A stretch of DNA of 64,000 nt from Nocardioides sp. Root682 (GTDB lineage: Bacteria > Actinomycetota > Actinomycetes > Propionibacteriales > Nocardioidaceae). The position numbers and the translations under genes were made by a program. The notes under the pieces were generated by a model, which saw nothing but the letters and a program-made list of their open reading frames with translations, was not told the DNA's origin and searched no databases. This document shows positions 40,775 through 49,445 of this stretch, piece after piece. The stretch lies in assembly GCF_001427795.1 (NCBI RefSeq), contig NZ_LMHJ01000003.1, positions 789,106-853,105 of the forward strand. Reading direction: 5' to 3'. Positions within the stretch are counted from its first letter, which is position 1; every line of letters starts with the position of its first letter.

Positions 40775-42424
40775 TCAGCCGACGTGAACGCCCTCGGGGG
40801 CGTCGGTCGCCATCTCGTCGTGCTTGACGTTCAGGAAGGTCCAGATCACGGCCGAGGCCGACAGCATCAGGATCGACGCAGCCAGGAAGGCATGGGTGGC
40901 GCCCTCGGGGAAGCTGGATCCGAACACCGCGACGTCCAGGAAGGACAGGTCGCCGCCCGGGATCGGTGCCGACGGGTCGCCGCCGCTGGCGGTGATCGCA
41001 TCGCGCATCGGGCCGGTGACCTCGTCGGTCTGGCTGTTGGTGAAGTGCAGCGCCACCGTGCTCAGGGTCGCGAGGCCGATGGCGCCACCGACCTGCTGCA
41101 TGGTGTTGAGCACGCCGGATCCGATGCCGGAGTCCTCGGCCCGGACGTGGTGCACCGCGGTGAGGGTCAGCGGCACGAAGACCAGACCCATGCCGACGGC
41201 CATCATGATGATGAACGGGAAGATGTGCGTCCAGTAGTTGATGTCCGCACCACCCTCGCCGAGTGCCTTGAGGACGGCGGCGGGGGACTCGTCGACGGGA
41301 ATTCGCGAGAACATGAACAGCGCGGTCGCCGCCAGCAGGGTTCCGGTGCCGGCGAGGAAGCGCGGGTCGACCCGCGCGATCAGGTTGGACGAGAGCGCGG
41401 CGCCGATCACGATGCCGAACGAGAACGGCAGGAACGCGAAGCCGGCCTCGAGCGAGCTGAAGCCCATGATCTGCTGGATGAACAGGCTCAGGAAGAAGAA
41501 CATCGAGAACATCGCGGCGGGGGCGATCATCATGGCCGCGAAGCTCGTGGCCCGGGTGCGGTTGGCGAAGATCCGGACTGGCAGCAGCGGGTGCTCGACG
41601 CGCGACTCGATGAACGCGAAGGCTGCCAGCAGGCCGACACCGGCGATCAGCGGGATGATCGTCTGGGGGTCGCCCCAGCCGTAGGCCTCTTCGCCCGCGC
41701 GGGACAGGCCGAAGACGATGCCGAGCAGGCCGAGCGTGCCGGTGATGGCGCCGGGGATGTCCATCTCACCGGGGTGCGACTCGGACTCGGTGAGCACGCG
41801 AGGCACCAGGAATGCGGCGATCAGGCCGATCGGCACGTTGATCAGGAACGTCATCCGCCAGCCCTCGACGTCCAGGCCCACGAAGGAGTCGAGACCGGTG
41901 AGCCAGCCACCGAGGATCAGGCCGATCGCGGCACCGACGCCGGACATGGTGGCGTAGGCAGCCATCGCGCGGTTGCGCGCAGGACCGGCCGGGAAGGTGG
42001 TCGTGATCAGCGCCAGGGCGGCCGGCGCGGCCATGGCAGCGCCCACGCCCTGCAGTGCCCGCGAGCCGAGCAGCATGGCCTCGTTGGTGGCCAGCCCGCC
42101 GAGGGCCGAGGCCACGGCGAACGTCGCGAGGCCGATCATGAACAGCTTGCGTCGACCGTAGAGGTCACCGAGGCGGCCGCCGAGGAGCAGCAGGCCACCG
42201 AAGGCGAGGGCGTAGCCGGTGACGATCCAGGTCAGGTTGGCCTGGGAGATGTCCAGGTCCTGGCCGATGAAGGGCAGCGCGATGTTGGCGATGGTGGAGT
42301 CGAGCACCACCATCAGCTGCGCGGTGAGGATGAGCACGAGCGCGAGACCCGCGTGCTTGCTCGGGGTCTCGACCTCTGCGGACGAGATCGTCTCCGCAGG
42401 GTCGAGTGATTCGACGTCGGTCAT
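40775..42424 (-). CDS. MFS drug exporter, DHA2 (EmrB/QacA) family
   Basis: A 549-residue proton-driven exporter with about 14 membrane helices. LMVVLDSTIANIALPFIGQDL in the first helix is the DHA2 motif. GGRLGDLYGRRKLFMIGL is the MFS motif A between helices 2 and 3, and GAAIGLILGGWLT fits motif C for antiporters. The TetR gene lies 37 bases upstream on the same strand and is likely its repressor. The substrate is unknown but would be a lipophilic or cationic compound. ATG 42424 is preceded by GAAGGAATCACCC. Confidence 0.92.
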   Translation of the reverse strand: MTDVESLDPAETISSAEVETPSKHAGLALVLILTAQLMVVLDSTIANIALPFIGQDLDISQANLTWIVTGYALAFGGLLLLGGRLGDLYGRRKLFMIGLATFAVASALGGLATNEAMLLGSRALQGVGAAMAAPAALALITTTFPAGPARNRAMAAYATMSGVGAAIGLILGGWLTGLDSFVGLDVEGWRMTFLINVPIGLIAAFLVPRVLTESESHPGEMDIPGAITGTLGLLGIVFGLSRAGEEAYGWGDPQTIIPLIAGVGLLAAFAFIESRVEHPLLPVRIFANRTRATSFAAMMIAPAAMFSMFFFLSLFIQQIMGFSSLEAGFAFLPFSFGIVIGAALSSNLIARVDPRFLAGTGTLLAATALFMFSRIPVDESPAAVLKALGEGGADINYWTHIFPFIIMMAVGMGLVFVPLTLTAVHHVRAEDSGIGSGVLNTMQQVGGAIGLATLSTVALHFTNSQTDEVTGPMRDAITASGGDPSAPIPGGDLSFLDVAVFGSSFPEGATHAFLAASILMLSASAVIWTFLNVKHDEMATDAPEGVHVG

Positions 42425-42461
42425 GGGTGATTCCTTCGTGAGGTGGTGATGATGCGTCGGG

Positions 42462-43070
42462 TCAGCCGCGGGTGGCGGCGGGAAGAATGATCTGGTCGAT
42501 CACGCGAGCGATCAGGTCGGGCGTCGGCGGATCGCCGAGCAGGAACATGCGGTGCAGGATGATGCCGGGCAGAGCGGTCGAGAGCAGGTCGATGTCGGCG
42601 TCGTCACGCAGCTCGCCGCGGTCACGGGCCCGCTCGTAGATCTGCCGGCCGACAGCAGCCTTGGGTGCGATGAAGCGGGTGCGGAACTGGGCAGCGAACT
42701 CTGCGTCGCGGCCGATGGCCGTGATCACGCTGCCCAGCAGGTCGGTCTGGTGCTTGTCGGTGAGACCACCGTTGCCACAGAACACGGCCAGCAGGTCACC
42801 GCGCAGGCTGCCGGTGTCGTCCTTGACGACCAGCGGTGCCTTCTGGGACATCAGCGCGTCGATGACCAGCGCGGCCTTGCCGTCCCACTTGCGGTAGAGC
42901 GTCGCCTTCGACGCCTTTGCGCGAGACGCCACGGCGTCCATGGTGAGCCGGTCGTAGCCGACCTCCGCCAGCACCTCGAGCGTGGCCTCGAGCAGCTCCT
43001 GCTCGCGGTCGCCCTCGACGCGGGGGCGGGTGCCCGCCTCCGGCGAGGTGGGGCTCGTTCGCGGTGACAT
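42462..43070 (-). CDS. TetR family transcriptional regulator
   Basis: A 202-residue repressor. The DNA-binding domain is ELLEATLEVLAEVGYDRLTMDAVASRAKASKATLYRKWDGKAAL, the standard TetR helix-turn-helix with TLYRKW. The C-terminal helical domain would bind the inducer. It heads a two-gene unit with the MFS exporter, and a palindrome just upstream (43097-43112) is its probable operator. ATG 43070 is preceded by TCAGGAGCACC. Confidence 0.92.
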   Translation of the reverse strand: MSPRTSPTSPEAGTRPRVEGDREQELLEATLEVLAEVGYDRLTMDAVASRAKASKATLYRKWDGKAALVIDALMSQKAPLVVKDDTGSLRGDLLAVFCGNGGLTDKHQTDLLGSVITAIGRDAEFAAQFRTRFIAPKAAVGRQIYERARDRGELRDDADIDLLSTALPGIILHRMFLLGDPPTPDLIARVIDQIILPAATRG

Positions 43071-43096
43071 GGTGCTCCTGACGGGGTGGAAATGAT

Positions 43097-43112
43097 GGAA
43101 CGGTACGGTTCC
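43097..43112. promoter_or_regulatory. probable TetR operator
   Basis: GGAACGGTACGGTTCC is a 16-base near-perfect palindrome (two symmetric mismatches), 27 bases before the repressor start. A related GGAAC...GTTTC motif follows at about 43131, so two binding sites are possible in the 190-base gap to ligA. Confidence 0.65.
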
Positions 43113-43247
43113 GTTTCACTACGGTAGTACGGAACTGTTTCGTTTCGCAAGTTATTCCGTACGACGTCCTCCGGGCTGCGTCGTCGAGCCTGACAGCCGC
43201 CACCGACATCCGGTGCGGGCCGCGCAGCGGCTGTCGGCGGCACCGGG

Positions 43248-43253
43248 CAAGAT
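43248..43253 (+). promoter_or_regulatory. -10 box for leaderless ligA
   Basis: CAAGAT with 7 bases to ATG 43261. It supports that ATG over one nine bases upstream. Confidence 0.4.
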
Positions 43254-43260
43254 GTGCGTC

Positions 43261-45363
43261 ATGAGCGACGCCACGCCTCCCGTCGTACCCGCCGAGGTCC
43301 GTGACGAGCACGCCAGGATCTCCGAGGAGATCGAGGACGCGCGCTGGCGCTACTACGTGCTCGACGACCCGACGCTGTCGGACGCTGACTTCGACAAGCG
43401 GATGCGACGCCTCGAGGAGATCGAGGAGGAGTTCCCCGAGCTGCGCACACCGGACTCGCCGACGCAGAAGGTCGGGGGAGCGGTGTCGACCGACTTCACC
43501 GCGGTCGACCACCTGCAGCGGATGGAGAGCCTCGACAACGCCTTCTCGTTCGAGGAGCTGGGTGCGTGGCATGCCCGCCTCGGGCGCGACGGCATCGAGA
43601 GTCCCGCGCTGCTGTGCGAGCTCAAGGTCGACGGGCTCGCGATCAACCTGCTCTACGAGAAGGGGCGCCTGGTGCGGGCCCTGACCCGGGGCGACGGACG
43701 AACCGGCGAGGACGTCACGCCCAACGTCAAGACGATCGAGTCGGTGCCGCACCGGCTCACGGGCACCGACGACTTCCCCGTGCCCGACCTGGTCGAGGTC
43801 CGTGGCGAGGTCTTCCTGCCGGCGCTGGCGTTCGAGCGGCTCAACGTGTCGATGACCGAGGCCGGCAAGCCGGCCTTCGCCAATCCGCGCAACGCTGCAG
43901 CGGGTTCGCTGCGGCAGAAGGATCCGCGCGTCACCGCGACCCGCGACCTCGGCATGGTCTGCCACGGCATCGGGGCCCGCCAGGGCTTCGAGCCGTCCGC
44001 GCAGTCCCAGGCCTATCGCGCCCTTGCCGCCTGGGGCCTGCCCGTCTCGGAGGCGGTTAAGGTGCTGCCGTCACTGTCCGAGGTCGAGGGCTACATCGCT
44101 CACGCGGGCGAGCACCGTCACACGATCGTTCCCTACGACATCGACGGTGTCGTGATCAAGGTCGATGACGTCAGCCTGCAGCGCCGCCTCGGCTCGACCA
44201 GCCGAGCGCCTCGGTGGGCGATCGCCTACAAGTACCCGCCCGAGGAGGTGAACACCAAGCTCCTCCGGATCGACGTCAACACCGGCCGCACCGGCCGGGT
44301 GACGCCGTTCGGCGTGATGGAGCCGGTCAAGGTGGCCGGCTCGACGGTCGAGATGGCCACCCTCCACAACGGCTACGAGGTCCAGCGCAAGGACGTTCGC
44401 CCCGGCGACACGGTCATCCTGCGCAAGGCCGGCGACGTCATCCCCGAGATCGTCGGCCCCGTGCTCGCGCTGCGGCCCGAAGGCCTGCCCGAGTGGGTGA
44501 TGCCGACGGCCTGCCCGTCGTGCGCCACCGAGCTGGTCGAGCAGAAGGAGGGCGACAAGGACCGGCGCTGCCCCAACCACGAGCACTGTCCGGCGCAGGT
44601 CCGCGAGCGCGTGCACCACGTCGCCGGCCGGGGAGCCTTCGACATCGAGGGCCTGGGCTACGAAGCGGCGGTTGCGCTGCTCGACTCGGGCGCCATCCGC
44701 AACGAGGGCGACGTCTTCGACCTGTCCGTCGAGCAGCTGTTGGCCACGCCGCTCTTCACCCGGGCGCCGAAGAAGGACGAGAGCGGCCCTCAGCTCAGCG
44801 CGAACGGCCAGAAGCTGCTCGACAACCTCGGAGAGCGCAAGGCCACGGCCCCGCTGTGGCGTGTCCTCGTGGCGCTCTCCATCCGTCACGTCGGGCCGAC
44901 CGCCGCTCGAGCGCTGGCCACCGAGTTCGGTTCCATGGAGGCGATCCGCGCAGCCAGTGAGGCCGACCTCGCGGCTGCCGAGGGAGTCGGGCCGACCATC
45001 GCCGATGCCGTCATCGAATGGTTCGCTGTCGACTGGCACGTCGAGATCGTGGAGAAGTGGGCGGCCTCCGGTGTCGCGATGGCCGATCAGCGCGACGAGT
45101 CCGTCGCGCGCACCCTCGAGGGCCTCACCATCGTCGTGACCGGTTCGCTCCAGGACTTCTCGCGTGACTCCGCGAAGGAGGCGATCCTGTCGCGCGGCGG
45201 CAAGGCCGCGGGATCGGTGTCCAAGAAGACCGACTTCGTGGTGATCGGTGAGAACGCCGGCTCGAAGGCCGAGAAGGCCGAACAGCTGGGGGTTCCGATC
45301 CTCGACGAGGACGGGTTCAAGCAGCTCCTGGCCGATGGACCACCTCAGGGTCCGCCGGAGTGA
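43261..45363 (+). CDS. ligA: NAD-dependent DNA ligase
   Basis: Seals nicks in DNA during replication and repair using NAD+. The 700-residue protein has domain Ia (WRYYVLDDPTLSDADFD, binding NMN) and the adenylation domain with K122 in CELKVDGLAIN. EVRGEVFLP and DGVVIKVDD follow, then an OB fold, a four-cysteine zinc finger (CPSC, CPNHEHC region), helix-hairpin-helix repeats and a BRCT domain (VVTGSLQDFSRDSAKEAI). All key parts are present. The stop overlaps the start of the lipoprotein hydrolase. Confidence 0.97.
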   Translation: MSDATPPVVPAEVRDEHARISEEIEDARWRYYVLDDPTLSDADFDKRMRRLEEIEEEFPELRTPDSPTQKVGGAVSTDFTAVDHLQRMESLDNAFSFEELGAWHARLGRDGIESPALLCELKVDGLAINLLYEKGRLVRALTRGDGRTGEDVTPNVKTIESVPHRLTGTDDFPVPDLVEVRGEVFLPALAFERLNVSMTEAGKPAFANPRNAAAGSLRQKDPRVTATRDLGMVCHGIGARQGFEPSAQSQAYRALAAWGLPVSEAVKVLPSLSEVEGYIAHAGEHRHTIVPYDIDGVVIKVDDVSLQRRLGSTSRAPRWAIAYKYPPEEVNTKLLRIDVNTGRTGRVTPFGVMEPVKVAGSTVEMATLHNGYEVQRKDVRPGDTVILRKAGDVIPEIVGPVLALRPEGLPEWVMPTACPSCATELVEQKEGDKDRRCPNHEHCPAQVRERVHHVAGRGAFDIEGLGYEAAVALLDSGAIRNEGDVFDLSVEQLLATPLFTRAPKKDESGPQLSANGQKLLDNLGERKATAPLWRVLVALSIRHVGPTAARALATEFGSMEAIRAASEADLAAAEGVGPTIADAVIEWFAVDWHVEIVEKWAASGVAMADQRDESVARTLEGLTIVVTGSLQDFSRDSAKEAILSRGGKAAGSVSKKTDFVVIGENAGSKAEKAEQLGVPILDEDGFKQLLADGPPQGPPE

Positions 45364-46391
45364 TGAAGCGGTGGGTCCCGGCTGCCCTGCTCGCGCTTCT
45401 GGCGGCGGGGTGTTCCGGCACGGACGAACCGGAGTCCGACACCAGGACCGAACCGACCGCCCTCACGACGTCCGCCACCGCGCAGGCTGACGACCCCACG
45501 ACGGGCGCCACCGCCGTACCCCACCGGGTGTCGCTGCCCGCGCTGCGTGAGAAGACGTACGACGGCGACGGGCTGCGTCTCGGCGAGGTGGTCCTCCGCG
45601 CGCCGAACCACACCGAGTACGAAGTGACCTACCGCAGCGGCAGGCTCACGATCTCGGGGCGGCTCGCCGTACCGAAGGGAGACGGGCCGTTCCCGACGGT
45701 GGTGCTCGCCCACGGCTACATCGATCCCGAGATCTACGTGAACGGACAGGGGATGACGCGTGAGCGGGCCTGGTTCGGCGAGCACGGGTACGTCGCACTG
45801 CACGTCGACTACCGCGGCCACGCCGGCTCCGATCCCGACCGCAGTCGCGGCCTGGACATGCGGATGGGCTACACCGAGGACGTCATCAACGCCGTGCACG
45901 CGCTGCGCGACTGGGAGGGCCCGGTCGATGACGAGCGGGTCGCCCTCGTCGGCCGGTCGATGGGCGGGGGAGTCGTCCAGAACGCGCTCGTGGTCGCGCC
46001 CGGTCTCGTCGATGCGGGCGTCGCGTTCGCCTCGGTCAGCTCGCTCGCCGCCGAGAACTTTGACCACTTCATCCGCTCCGACGGGTCTCGCGACCGGGTC
46101 ACCGGCGCGATCCTGAAGGCCTACGGCGAGCCGAGGGCCAACCCGGACTTCTGGGACGGCATCAGCGCGCGCACGTACTTCGGCGACATCACCGAACCCG
46201 TGCTGATGCTCCACGGCACTGCCGACGACACCTGCCCGATCCGGTGGAGTCGCCAGACCACGCGGGCGATGCGCCGCGCCGGGGTCGACGTGACCCTCCA
46301 GGCCTACGACGGCGAGCAGCACGCCTTCGGTCCCCAGTTCGACAGCGCGATGGAGCGAACCGGCGAGTTCCTCGCCCGGCACCTTTCCTGA
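45363..46391 (+). CDS. alpha/beta hydrolase lipoprotein, prolyl oligopeptidase-like
   Basis: A 342-residue lipoprotein with lipobox LLAAGC. The catalytic domain of S9-like alpha/beta hydrolase type has VVLAHGYIDPE (oxyanion region), LHVDYRGHAGSDPD, the nucleophile in VGRSMGGG and acid and base in LHGTADDTCP and GEQHAF. It probably cleaves peptides or esters on the outer membrane face. ATG 45363 overlaps the ligA stop (TGATG); the GTG at 45360 is also in frame. It is followed by the kinase gene. Confidence 0.85.
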   Translation: MKRWVPAALLALLAAGCSGTDEPESDTRTEPTALTTSATAQADDPTTGATAVPHRVSLPALREKTYDGDGLRLGEVVLRAPNHTEYEVTYRSGRLTISGRLAVPKGDGPFPTVVLAHGYIDPEIYVNGQGMTRERAWFGEHGYVALHVDYRGHAGSDPDRSRGLDMRMGYTEDVINAVHALRDWEGPVDDERVALVGRSMGGGVVQNALVVAPGLVDAGVAFASVSSLAAENFDHFIRSDGSRDRVTGAILKAYGEPRANPDFWDGISARTYFGDITEPVLMLHGTADDTCPIRWSRQTTRAMRRAGVDVTLQAYDGEQHAFGPQFDSAMERTGEFLARHLS

Positions 46392-46449
46392 GACGGCCCC
46401 TTCCCACCACTACGCTGTTGCCTCCGGATCACCCTCGAAAGGCGCGACG

Positions 46450-48675
46450 TTGGCACGCATCCCCGGTGTGGGCGACCTGCTCGGTCCCTACCGGATCACC
46501 CGCGAGCTCGGTGCGGGCGGCATGGGGATCGTGTTCGAGGCGATCGAGGAGGGACTGGGGCGGCGGGTCGCGCTCAAGGTGCTCTCGTTGCAGCTGGCCT
46601 CCGAGCCGGAGTTCCGCACCCGGTTCACCCGCGAGGCATCGGTGCTGGCGCGCAGCGACAGCCCGCACATCATTCAGGTCTACAGCCACGGCGAGCAGGA
46701 CGGCTGCCTCTACCTCGCCACCCAGTTCGTCTCGGGCGGTGACCTGGCTGCCCTCGTCGCCGGCGAAGGAGTTCCGGCTCCCGACGTGGCCCTCGACATC
46801 GCTGCCCAGGTCGCCTCGGCCCTCGCCGACGCCCATGCGGTCGGCGTGATCCACCGCGACGTGAAGCCTCACAACGTGCTGCTCCGCTCGGGCCAGGGCC
46901 AGGTGCACGCCTACCTCTGCGACTTCGGCATCGCCAGGGACGGCGAGTCCTCGCTGACCAGCAGCGGCGTGGTCGCCGGCACCTACGCCTACCTGGCTCC
47001 CGAACGGTTCCGCGGCGAAGCCGCGACCCCGGCCAGCGACACCTACGCCCTCGGCTGCCTGTTGTGGTTCCTGCTCACCGGTCGCCCTCCGTACGCCGGC
47101 GGGCTGGTCCAGCTCGCCCAGCAGCACGAGTTCTCGCCGATCCCGCAGCTGCCCGGGACGACCGACCAGATCAACGGATTCCTGCGGCGGGCCATGGCCA
47201 AGGATCCTGCGGCGCGTCACCCCAGCGCAGCCGCAGCCGCCGCCGAGCTGCGGGCGATCCGGGCCAGCGGACGCGTGCCCGACCAGCAGTTCGTCGTACC
47301 CCCTCCGGCGGCGCCGCCCGCCTACCTGTCGTCGCCGTCCGACCCGCTGTCCGCCCCGTCGTACGTGATCGCCGCGTCAGCGCCTCCGCCCCTGGCCCCG
47401 CCCGTGGCGCCGATCGCACAGCCGGCCGCCTCCTCGCCCTCCTCGCCGTCGTACGCCACGCCGAACCTGTCGACCCCGGTGCCCCGATCGGGCCGCGGCC
47501 CGCTGGTCGCGGTGATCGCCGTGCTCGCGGCGCTGGTCATCGGCGTCGGGGGCGGTGTCGCCTGGCACTTCCTGGGTGGTGACGGCGACGCGGGCGCCCG
47601 GACCGATGGCCAGAGTCCGAAGGCGGGGAGCACCGGCCCGACCCTGAGCCCCGAGCCGCAGGAGTCGGCGTCCGACCACGAGACCGTCGACCCGCCCGGC
47701 GCGCAGCTCGGACCGGTCACACGTGCCGACGTCAACGGCGACGGCAGCGACGACACGATCCTCGTCGACAACAGCGCCGACCAGACCCTGGTGCTGACCT
47801 CCGACGACGCGTCCGACACCGGGTTCGGCGACCTGGAGACCTGGTCGGGCACGGCCTACGGCACCGCCAAGGTGGTGCGAGGAGACTTCTCCGGCGATGG
47901 CCTCGCGGACCTGGCGCTCGTCGAGACCGACCGCGTCCGCGTCGCGCGCTCCAACGGCACCGGCTTCGATGCTCCCGAGGACTGGGGCGGCGTGCTGCAA
48001 CCTGACCAATTCAAGGTGACGGCCGGTGACTTCGACGGCGACGGGATGACCGACCTCGCGTACCTGACGGGTGCGGGGGAGAATTACGTCGCCATCGACG
48101 TCGCACTGTCCGAAGGCTCCACGTTCGGCGGCCCCACCACGTGGGCGGTCGTCGACGGCTGGAAGTTCGAGAACATGAAGATCGGTGCCGGCGACTTCGA
48201 CGCTGACGGCGACGCCGACCTGATCGAGCTCGGCAAGCCCAGCGAGGGCGGGGCGGACCTGCGCCTGTTCCGGTCCGAACGCAGCACGTTTGCGAAGAAC
48301 GAGCTGTGGCTCTACTCCGCCACCTGGGACTGGAGCGGGACGCACCCGGTCGTCGGTGACTTCGACGGCGACGGTGATGCCGACGTGTTCGCGATGCTGG
48401 ACGAGGGCAACGCACGGTTCGTCCGCGTCCTGTCTGACGGCACGACGCCCGTGCTCGAGAGCCAGCACCTCGACATCGCCGACGTCGCCTACGCCGACGC
48501 GCGTCCGGTCGCCACCGACACGGACGGCGACGGAACGACCGACCTGGTGCTGCTGGACCGGGCCACCGGCACGGTGCGTCTGTTGCGCTACGGGAGCGAC
48601 GGTCTCCGCGAGACCGGCCGGATCGCGGCGGCGCTCGACGCCGACAACACCGTCGTCGTCGGCATCACGCGCTGA
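46450..48675 (+). CDS. membrane Ser/Thr protein kinase with extracellular FG-GAP repeats
   Basis: A 741-residue PknB-type receptor kinase. Kinase domain (12-275): glycine loop LGAGGMGIVFEA, VALKVL lysine, HRDVKPHN catalytic loop, DFGIARDG and APER. A Pro/Ala/Ser juxtamembrane region of about 75 residues follows, then one membrane helix (VAVIAVLAALVIGVGGGVAW, about 353-372). The outer part (about 425-740) has six DxDGDG-type calcium loops such as DVNGDGSDD, DFDGDGMTD and DFDGDGDAD, as in FG-GAP/VCBS beta propellers. The usual PASTA repeats are absent. The start is taken as TTG 46450, 12 bases after AAAGG; a later ATG would cut the glycine loop. Confidence 0.92.
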   Translation: MARIPGVGDLLGPYRITRELGAGGMGIVFEAIEEGLGRRVALKVLSLQLASEPEFRTRFTREASVLARSDSPHIIQVYSHGEQDGCLYLATQFVSGGDLAALVAGEGVPAPDVALDIAAQVASALADAHAVGVIHRDVKPHNVLLRSGQGQVHAYLCDFGIARDGESSLTSSGVVAGTYAYLAPERFRGEAATPASDTYALGCLLWFLLTGRPPYAGGLVQLAQQHEFSPIPQLPGTTDQINGFLRRAMAKDPAARHPSAAAAAAELRAIRASGRVPDQQFVVPPPAAPPAYLSSPSDPLSAPSYVIAASAPPPLAPPVAPIAQPAASSPSSPSYATPNLSTPVPRSGRGPLVAVIAVLAALVIGVGGGVAWHFLGGDGDAGARTDGQSPKAGSTGPTLSPEPQESASDHETVDPPGAQLGPVTRADVNGDGSDDTILVDNSADQTLVLTSDDASDTGFGDLETWSGTAYGTAKVVRGDFSGDGLADLALVETDRVRVARSNGTGFDAPEDWGGVLQPDQFKVTAGDFDGDGMTDLAYLTGAGENYVAIDVALSEGSTFGGPTTWAVVDGWKFENMKIGAGDFDADGDADLIELGKPSEGGADLRLFRSERSTFAKNELWLYSATWDWSGTHPVVGDFDGDGDADVFAMLDEGNARFVRVLSDGTTPVLESQHLDIADVAYADARPVATDTDGDGTTDLVLLDRATGTVRLLRYGSDGLRETGRIAAALDADNTVVVGITR

Positions 48676-49102
48676 GGGCCGCCAGCCACGCCGCGGCCGC
48701 CGTGGGGCCGGCGAGATGGGTGAAGGCGACGTCGGGGTGGGACTCGCTGATCGTCGCGAGCCAGGTCAGGTCCGGCTCCGAGCCGTCGGCGCGCATCCGG
48801 CGCACGGTCCGGCGCACCAGGCCCCGCAGCGTGCCCGGCTCCTCGTGGGTCACGTGCACCACGAGGTCGGCCCGGTCGAGCAGCAACGCCCGCGGGTCGT
48901 CGTACTCACTGGTGGTGACCCAGCCGTCGAAGGACGCCAGGTGGTCGGCATCCGAGGGATCGGCGAGCTCGGCCAGCGGCACGAGCGGGACGTCGAGGAC
49001 GGCAGCGAGCCGCTCGAGGAAGCTCGTCATTGCTGGTCCGGGTGTCCCCGCGGTGATCACCCGCTGCGGGATCCGCGGCGGAGTGGGAGTGGGCGGGTAC
49101 AC
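48665..49102 (-). CDS. P-loop kinase-like protein with degenerate Walker A
   Basis: A 145-residue protein that aligns by eye with adenylate-kinase-like P-loop proteins of Actinobacteria. It has PRIPQRVITAGTPGPAMTSFLERLAAVLDVPLVPL, a glycine-rich loop where the lysine is methionine. A middle DDPRALLLDRADLVVHV and an RRTVRRMR lid-like part follow. Without the lysine, nucleotide transfer is unlikely. The start GTG 49102 is fixed by TAGAAT seven bases upstream; GTG 49120 is an alternative. The 3' end overlaps the kinase 3' end by 11 bases. It is divergent from gatC. Confidence 0.75.
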   Translation of the reverse strand: MYPPTPTPPRIPQRVITAGTPGPAMTSFLERLAAVLDVPLVPLAELADPSDADHLASFDGWVTTSEYDDPRALLLDRADLVVHVTHEEPGTLRGLVRRTVRRMRADGSEPDLTWLATISESHPDVAFTHLAGPTAAAAWLAALSA

Positions 49103-49109
49103 CCGGCGG

Positions 49110-49115
49110 ATTCTA
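49110..49115 (-). promoter_or_regulatory. -10 box for leaderless P-loop gene
   Basis: TAGAAT on minus, 7 bases before GTG 49102. Confidence 0.5.
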
Positions 49116-49132
49116 GGCACCTGCCCGCCACC

Positions 49133-49138
49133 TAGAAT
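49133..49138 (+). promoter_or_regulatory. -10 box for leaderless gatC
   Basis: TAGAAT with 7 bases to ATG 49146. It drives gatCAB and lies 17 bases from the divergent box at 49110. Confidence 0.6.
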
Positions 49139-49145
49139 CACCGCC

Positions 49146-49445
49146 ATGTCCCAACTCTCCCGCGACGAGGTGGCCCACCTGGCCGATCTCGCCCGGATCG
49201 ACCTCGATGCCGCCGAGCTGGACCACCTGGCGCCCCAGCTCAACGTGATCCTCGAGGCGGTCGCATCCATCAGCGGAGTGGCCGGTGACGACGTCCCGCC
49301 GACGTCCCACCCCATCCCGCTCACCAACGTCTTCCGTGAGGACGTCGTGGTGCCCGGCCTGACCGCCGAGCAGGCGCTGTCCGGCGCACCGGAGGCCGAG
49401 GAGCAGCGCTTCCGCGTGCCGAGGATCCTGGGGGACGAGCAGTGA
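49146..49445 (+). CDS. gatC: Asp-tRNA(Asn)/Glu-tRNA(Gln) amidotransferase subunit C
   Basis: A 99-residue subunit that holds GatA and GatB together. It has LSRDEVAHLADLARIDLDAAEL and the C-terminal EQRFRVPRIL that wraps GatA. Start ATG 49146 is supported by the leaderless box. The stop overlaps gatA by GTGA. Confidence 0.95.
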   Translation: MSQLSRDEVAHLADLARIDLDAAELDHLAPQLNVILEAVASISGVAGDDVPPTSHPIPLTNVFREDVVVPGLTAEQALSGAPEAEEQRFRVPRILGDEQ

